Program-made: the position numbers and the translations under genes | Notes under the pieces: model-generated | The model's input: only the letters and a program-made list of their open reading frames with translations | Told to the model about the DNA's origin: nothing | Database searches by the model: none | Source of the DNA: GCA-020356105 sp041602815 | GTDB lineage: Bacteria > Pseudomonadota > Alphaproteobacteria > UBA8366 > JADFVY01 | Direction: 5' to 3' | Assembly (NCBI GenBank): GCA_041602815.1 | Contig: JBFIFO010000010.1 | Location: 1 to 43,020 of the forward strand | DNA length: 43,020 bases | Shown: positions 39,822 through 43,020 of the stretch, piece by piece | Numbering within the stretch: position 1 is the stretch's first letter | How the letters are laid out: each line of letters starts with the position of its first letter

Positions 39822-40310
39822 TCAGGGCTTCGCGTCCAGTATCGCCTTGAGCAGGTCGATCGGCGACATGTCGTTGTGCGCTGCGGCCACCGCCTTCATT
39901 TTGTCGCCCGGCGCGGCCTCGATGCCGCCGGCCCGTAATCGCGCCAGAACGGTCTCCAGGGGCACACCAGTCGTTTCGGCGATCTCGGCGATGGTCTTCT
40001 GACCGAGGCCCGTGCCGGCGTAGCGTAGCCTGAGATGGCCCGCGAACTTGTTCACCAGGTAGTTCTTGAACGGCTTCCAGTTGAACACGAGATGGATCAG
40101 CCCGACGAGCACGAACAGCAAGCTGAAAAAGATGTGGACGGCCACCCAGTCGGTCTTTTCGAGGCCCAGCAGGGCCCAGTCGGTCCAGTGGGTGACCCGT
40201 CCGGGCGGTGTCATGAAGAGTATCAGGCCGGTGCCGGTCATGACCACGAATCCGCCGAACACGACGAAGGCGACAAGGCCGCGCGGCCGGAAACTGCGCT
40301 TGTATGACAT
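39822..40310 (-). CDS. DUF4405 membrane protein with C-terminal helical domain
   Basis: 162 residues. Two membrane helices (about 9-32, LVAFVVFGGFVVMTGTGLILFM, and 54-78, DWVAVHIFFSLLFVLVGLIHLVFNW) and the H-x15-H pattern (VHIFFSLLF...LIHLVFNW) are typical of DUF4405, which is related to haem-binding cytochrome b-type membrane proteins. The C-terminal half (GLGQKTIAEIAETTGVPLETVLARLRAGGIE, then MSPIDLLKAIL) is a short helical domain, resembling a helix-turn-helix or SAP-like fold, attached to the membrane part. Function unknown. GGAGCGG precedes the ATG at 40310, and a strikingly AT-rich promoter region lies upstream. Confidence 0.8.
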   Translation of the reverse strand: MSYKRSFRPRGLVAFVVFGGFVVMTGTGLILFMTPPGRVTHWTDWALLGLEKTDWVAVHIFFSLLFVLVGLIHLVFNWKPFKNYLVNKFAGHLRLRYAGTGLGQKTIAEIAETTGVPLETVLARLRAGGIEAAPGDKMKAVAAAHNDMSPIDLLKAILDAKP

Positions 40311-40330
40311 GGACCGCTCCCCGGGTGAGC

Positions 40331-40370
40331 GGGATTAATTATATTAAATTATACTAATATAAATTGCCCG
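40331..40370 (-). promoter_or_regulatory. AT-rich promoter region of the DUF4405 gene
   Basis: Almost pure A/T from 40334 to 40365 on a GC-rich background. On the minus strand it contains two TATAAT boxes ten bases apart (40353-40348 and 40343-40338). No convincing -35 box is seen for either. The rest could be a binding site for a regulator preferring A/T-rich DNA. Confidence 0.45.
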
Positions 40371-40512
40371 CATGAATGCAGTAGGATCTCTGGCGCGAGC
40401 GGGCCGCGAGGTGACAACCGTCCACGCCTGTTTGTTTTGTACGGTCTTCGGACGGTGACCTTCCGGACGGCCCGGGTTATGATCCGGCGGCGTGTCATAC
40501 CGGAAGTGAGAG

Positions 40513-41274
40513 ATGGCCAACTCGAAAATCGTCACCGCGGCGCTGCTGATCATCGGCAACGAGATCCTGTCGGGGCGCACCAAAGACGCCAATCTTCCCT
40601 TTATCGCCGGGGGACTGGGCGAGATGGGTATCCGTCTGTCCGAGGTACGCGTGGTGCCCGACGTCGCGGAGGAGATCATCGGCGCCGTCAACGCGCTGCG
40701 TGAGAAATACGATTACCTCCTGACCACGGGCGGGATCGGCCCGACCCACGACGACATCACGGCGGAATGCGTTGCAGCTGCGCTGGGACGCAAACTGATC
40801 CAGAATCCGGAGGCGCGTCGGCGCCTGGAGGAACGCTGGGCCGAGACCGGCATAGAGATGAACGAGGCGCGGCTGCGCATGGCCAACACGCCGGAAGGCG
40901 CGACGCTGATCGACAATCCCGTGTCTGCGGCACCGGGGTTCCAGGTCGAGAACGTGTTCGTCATGGCCGGGGTGCCCAAGATCATGCAGGCAATGTTCGG
41001 TAGTCTGCGCGAGCGCCTGGTCGGCGGGGCCCCGCTGCTGTCGCGCAGCATCGTATGCAATCTGCCAGAAGGACAGATCGCGGCCGGGCTGGGCGCGTTG
41101 CAACAGAAGTATCCGGGGGTCGACATCGGCAGTTATCCATCCTATGCGCAGAGCGGCTTTCGTGTCGCCGTGGTGTTGCGCCACACCGACTCCGACGTCC
41201 TCGAGGTGGCGATGCGCGACGTGATGGCGTTGATCGCAGAGCTTGGCGGGGAGGCGGAACAGCAACGGCTCTGA
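40513..41274 (+). CDS. CinA-type molybdopterin-binding-fold protein (COG1058)
   Basis: 253 residues. The MoaB/Mog-like domain is complete: ALLIIGNEILSGRTKDANLPFIA, LLTTGGIGPTHDDITAECVAAAL (the G-G-I-G-P-T-H-D-D signature) and MAGVPKIMQAMF. Only this N-terminal COG1058 domain is present, without the C-terminal nicotinamide-nucleotide amidase found in full CinA. Proteins of this type act on ADP-ribose or nicotinamide-nucleotide-like compounds in the cytoplasm, but the substrate here is uncertain. GGAAGTGAGAG precedes the ATG. It is divergent from the DUF4405 gene. Confidence 0.92.
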   Translation: MANSKIVTAALLIIGNEILSGRTKDANLPFIAGGLGEMGIRLSEVRVVPDVAEEIIGAVNALREKYDYLLTTGGIGPTHDDITAECVAAALGRKLIQNPEARRRLEERWAETGIEMNEARLRMANTPEGATLIDNPVSAAPGFQVENVFVMAGVPKIMQAMFGSLRERLVGGAPLLSRSIVCNLPEGQIAAGLGALQQKYPGVDIGSYPSYAQSGFRVAVVLRHTDSDVLEVAMRDVMALIAELGGEAEQQRL

Positions 41275-41401
41275 GTCGGGGCCGCATGGCCGAGCGTTGG
41301 TTGACCGCGGCTCCGCAAGGCTTGCCGGCCGTCACGTTGGACAGCCCGATAGTGATCACGGTTTATTCAAGAAATGTTCTACAAATTGTCTAAAAATGCG
41401 A

Positions 41402-41430
41402 TATAATACGAGATTGTAATCAGGACAGGG
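41402..41430 (+). promoter_or_regulatory. -10 box and ribosome-binding site of the small membrane protein gene
   Basis: TATAAT at 41402-41407 in a locally AT-rich region, with no clear -35 box. AGGACAGGG at 41422-41430 is the ribosome-binding site for the GTG at 41437. Confidence 0.5.
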
Positions 41431-41436
41431 AACACC

Positions 41437-41655
41437 GTGAGATCGAAGAAAATCCGATTCGGACCCGGTGATACGCTCGGCGGCACCGCGCCGTTGATCA
41501 TGTTGCGGGACATCCACGCCTATCAGCCGCGGCGGCGCCGCGCGCGGCGTGGCCGTGGGATCGGCCTGTTGTTCCTGGTGGCGGTTTTCAGCCTGGGGGC
41601 CCTGCTGATCGTCGACAGTATCCAGCGCGGCACACTGACCTCACTGTTACCGTGA
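41437..41655 (+). CDS. Small basic single-pass membrane protein
   Basis: 72 residues from GTG. A cytoplasmic N-terminal part with a very basic stretch (QPRRRRARRGRG, about 30-41) is followed by one membrane helix (IGLLFLVAVFSLGALLIVDSI, about 42-62) and a short outer tail. The positive-inside rule places the N-terminus in the cytoplasm. The basic patch could bind nucleic acid or anionic lipid. No family recognised. It has a good ribosome-binding site and promoter signals and lies upstream of tRNA-Leu. Confidence 0.7.
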   Translation: MRSKKIRFGPGDTLGGTAPLIMLRDIHAYQPRRRRARRGRGIGLLFLVAVFSLGALLIVDSIQRGTLTSLLP

Positions 41656-41736
41656 TACCCGGTCGCGTATCGGGCCCGGCTCTCGAAAATCCATTCTGTT
41701 CGCGTCCGCCAAAGGACTGTATGGTGCGCGCCTGAC

Positions 41737-41823
41737 GCCCGCTTGGCGAAATTGGTAGACGCAACGGACTTAAAATCCGTTTCCCTCCGGGGAGTGCCGG
41801 TTCGACTCCGGCAGCGGGCACCA
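41737..41823 (+). tRNA. tRNA-Leu (anticodon TAA)
   Basis: 87 bases including an encoded CCA. The acceptor stem is GCCCGCT paired with AGCGGGC (41813-41819), then ACCA. The D-loop region TTGGCGAAATTGGTAGAC is typical of leucine tRNAs, the anticodon loop CTTAAAA carries TAA at 41771-41773, a long variable arm (TTTCCCTCCGGGGAGT) is present, and the T arm contains GGTTCGACTCC. It reads leucine UUA and UUG codons. Confidence 0.97.
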
Positions 41824-41872
41824 ATTCCCGCGGTGCGCCGTGGAAGGGCGGGATGTTGCGTCGTGCCCGCGC

Positions 41873-42871
41873 TCAGTTGCCGCGGCCCTTGGACCTCAGA
41901 AACTCCCGTGCCCGCTGCGGGTATTTGCCCGTCTCCTCCAGCGCCAGTTCGGTCATGATCGCTGTGGCCTCGTCGCACCGGTCGCATTCTTCGAGCGCCA
42001 GCGCCCGATAGAACAGGGTGCGCGGCGCCGTCGAGTCCGGTTCCGTCACACAGTCGAGCCGGCGCAGTGCGTCCAGGGGCTCGCCGCGGGACAGCGCCAG
42101 CACCGCGAGGTCGACAGTCGCCTTCGCGTTGCCCGGATCGAGGGCGAGGATCCGCTCCAGCTCCCGCGCTCCGTCGGCCCGCCGGCCGCGCGCCATGAGG
42201 ACGGTGGCGAGGTGATGCCGCGCCGAGAGGTCTTCGGGCGCCAGGGCGAGCGCGCGCCGCAGCGCCTCGGTGGCCGATCCGAGGTCGTGCGCCGCGAACA
42301 GGACGACCCCGAGCTGTACCCACGCCCTGGCCAGCTGCGGATCCAGTCGAACGGCCTGGCGCAACTCCTCGACCGCTTCGGGCACCCGGTCCTGCGATGC
42401 GATCACCGTGCCGAGCGCGGTGCGCAGCTGGGCGTCCGCGGGCTTGACCCGAAGCGCCGCACGCCAGGCGGCCTCGGCCTCGTCGAGCCGCCCCGAAACC
42501 ATCAGGAGCTTGGCCAGATTGTCCCACGCCAGGACGTTGCCGGGGTCCAGTTGCACGGCCGTGTCGAGCGAACGCAGCGCGGCCGGCATATCGCCTTTCG
42601 CCGCCCAGGCGGATCCGAGATTGGCGTGGGCCATGCTCTTGCCGGGCTCGAGCTCAAGGGCCCGCTGGTAGAGCTCGATCGCCGTGTCCACCGCACCCTG
42701 CTGGGCCCGCACGAAGCCGAGGTTGTTGTATGCGGTGGCATTGGCGGAATCGAGCTTGAGCGCAGCCTCGTATTCCCGGCACGCGCCGTCGAGATCGCCC
42801 TCCATGTGCAGCAGCGCCCCGCGGTTGACGTGGTCGCGTGCCGACAGTTCGCTGGTTTTTGCCATGTTCAT
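41873..42871 (-). CDS. Tetratricopeptide-repeat (TPR) protein
   Basis: 332 residues from the ATG at 42871, which has GAGG six bases upstream. An ATG four codons earlier (42883) overlaps the stop of the preceding gene as ATGA. About eight TPR units run through the chain, for example NATAYNNLGFVRAQQGAVDTAIELYQRALELEP and SMAHANLGSAWAAKGDMPAALRSLDTAVQLDP. There is no signal peptide, so it is probably a cytoplasmic scaffold. The last helices (EATAIMTELALEETGKYPQRAREFLR) lack the repeat pattern. Its partner is unknown, but coupling to the upstream gene suggests a joint role. Confidence 0.9.
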   Translation of the reverse strand: MNMAKTSELSARDHVNRGALLHMEGDLDGACREYEAALKLDSANATAYNNLGFVRAQQGAVDTAIELYQRALELEPGKSMAHANLGSAWAAKGDMPAALRSLDTAVQLDPGNVLAWDNLAKLLMVSGRLDEAEAAWRAALRVKPADAQLRTALGTVIASQDRVPEAVEELRQAVRLDPQLARAWVQLGVVLFAAHDLGSATEALRRALALAPEDLSARHHLATVLMARGRRADGARELERILALDPGNAKATVDLAVLALSRGEPLDALRRLDCVTEPDSTAPRTLFYRALALEECDRCDEATAIMTELALEETGKYPQRAREFLRSKGRGN

Positions 42872-42879
42872 TGCAATCC

Positions 42880-43020
42880 TCATGTGATGCGGTCGACGAG
42901 GGAGTTCAAAACCTCGCGCGCGTCGACGTCGGGCAGCTCGAATTCGACCGCGCTCCAGTCGACACCGGCGAACTCGTCGCCCTCCTGGTGATACGGCAGC
43001 CGGACGCCGATGCGGTAATC
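42880..43020 (-). CDS. C-terminal fragment of an unidentified protein (cut by window end)
   Basis: The last 46 residues of a gene reading leftward into the window, from DYRIGVRLPYHQEGDEF to the end LVDRIT and a TGA at 42882-42880. The stop overlaps an ATG of the TPR gene (ATGA), so the two are probably translationally coupled. The fragment is acidic and contains no known motif. No family call is possible from this part alone. Confidence 0.7.
   Translation of the reverse strand, partial: DYRIGVRLPYHQEGDEFAGVDWSAVEFELPDVDAREVLNSLVDRIT

Overview
The window is high-GC chromosomal DNA with dense, mostly bidirectional gene packing. It most likely comes from a free-living alphaproteobacterium of the Rhodospirillales type. 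The clearest taxonomic signals are rpmB (L28) followed by the block cobT-cobS-J-domain protein-BolA, a large TipN-like membrane-anchored coiled-coil protein, and aerobic-type cobaltochelatase subunits. I found no complete mobile element, prophage, CRISPR array or rRNA gene. There is one tRNA, tRNA-Leu(UAA).

Layout. 1-2.7 kb: the 3' part of methylmalonyl-CoA mutase, then a lower-GC orphan gene on the minus strand (possible PD-(D/E)XK nuclease fold) with GTGAC repeats upstream, and a tiny ORF. 2.8-14.5 kb: a run of envelope and stress genes: an outer-membrane barrel, several exported proteins and lipoproteins, a cold-shock protein, a dodecin-like protein, a DUF502 membrane protein, a universal stress protein, an Asp-rich repeat protein, a secreted metallo-beta-lactamase-fold protein, a small cytochrome c, YajQ, a Kelch protein and a SlyD-like isomerase. 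14.6-17.5 kb: an exported nuclease and an MFS permease paired with a TRAP-type binding protein that has no signal peptide. 17.7-24.1 kb: the 1100-residue coiled-coil protein, a divergent LysE exporter/Lrp regulator pair, an overlapping EVE/Rieske pair and a LuxR-type regulator with a degenerate receiver domain. 24.2-27.7 kb: acetyl-CoA synthetase, a VOC protein and the MeaB GTPase. 27.7-33.5 kb: a minus-strand operon for tricarboxylate uptake and oxidation (TcuA-like dehydrogenase, PrpF-like isomerase, TctC binding protein, and a TctA-TctB fusion permease). 33.7-39.7 kb: rpmB, a dienelactone hydrolase, a DUF2937 protein, cobT, cobS, a J-domain protein and BolA. 39.8-43.0 kb: a DUF4405 membrane protein, a CinA-type domain protein, a small membrane protein, tRNA-Leu, a TPR protein and the end of a gene cut by the window edge.

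How the genes work together. Methylmalonyl-CoA mutase needs adenosylcobalamin, MeaB protects and loads that mutase, and CobS/CobT insert cobalt during aerobic cobalamin synthesis, so three parts of the window meet in B12-dependent propionate-type metabolism. Acetyl-CoA synthetase and the tricarboxylate operon add acetate and tri-acid assimilation. These links are inferred from family knowledge. The genes are not in one operon.

The items most worth a second look are the TctA-TctB fusion inside a compact dehydrogenase/isomerase operon, the low-GC orphan nuclease-like gene with its repeat-bearing upstream region, the MFS/cytoplasmic TRAP binding-protein pair, the dodecin-like protein without the flavin-stacking tryptophan, the pseudo-receiver regulator next to acs, the hairpin in the rpmB leader, and three genes whose promoters place the transcription start at or within one base of the start codon (leaderless mRNAs).
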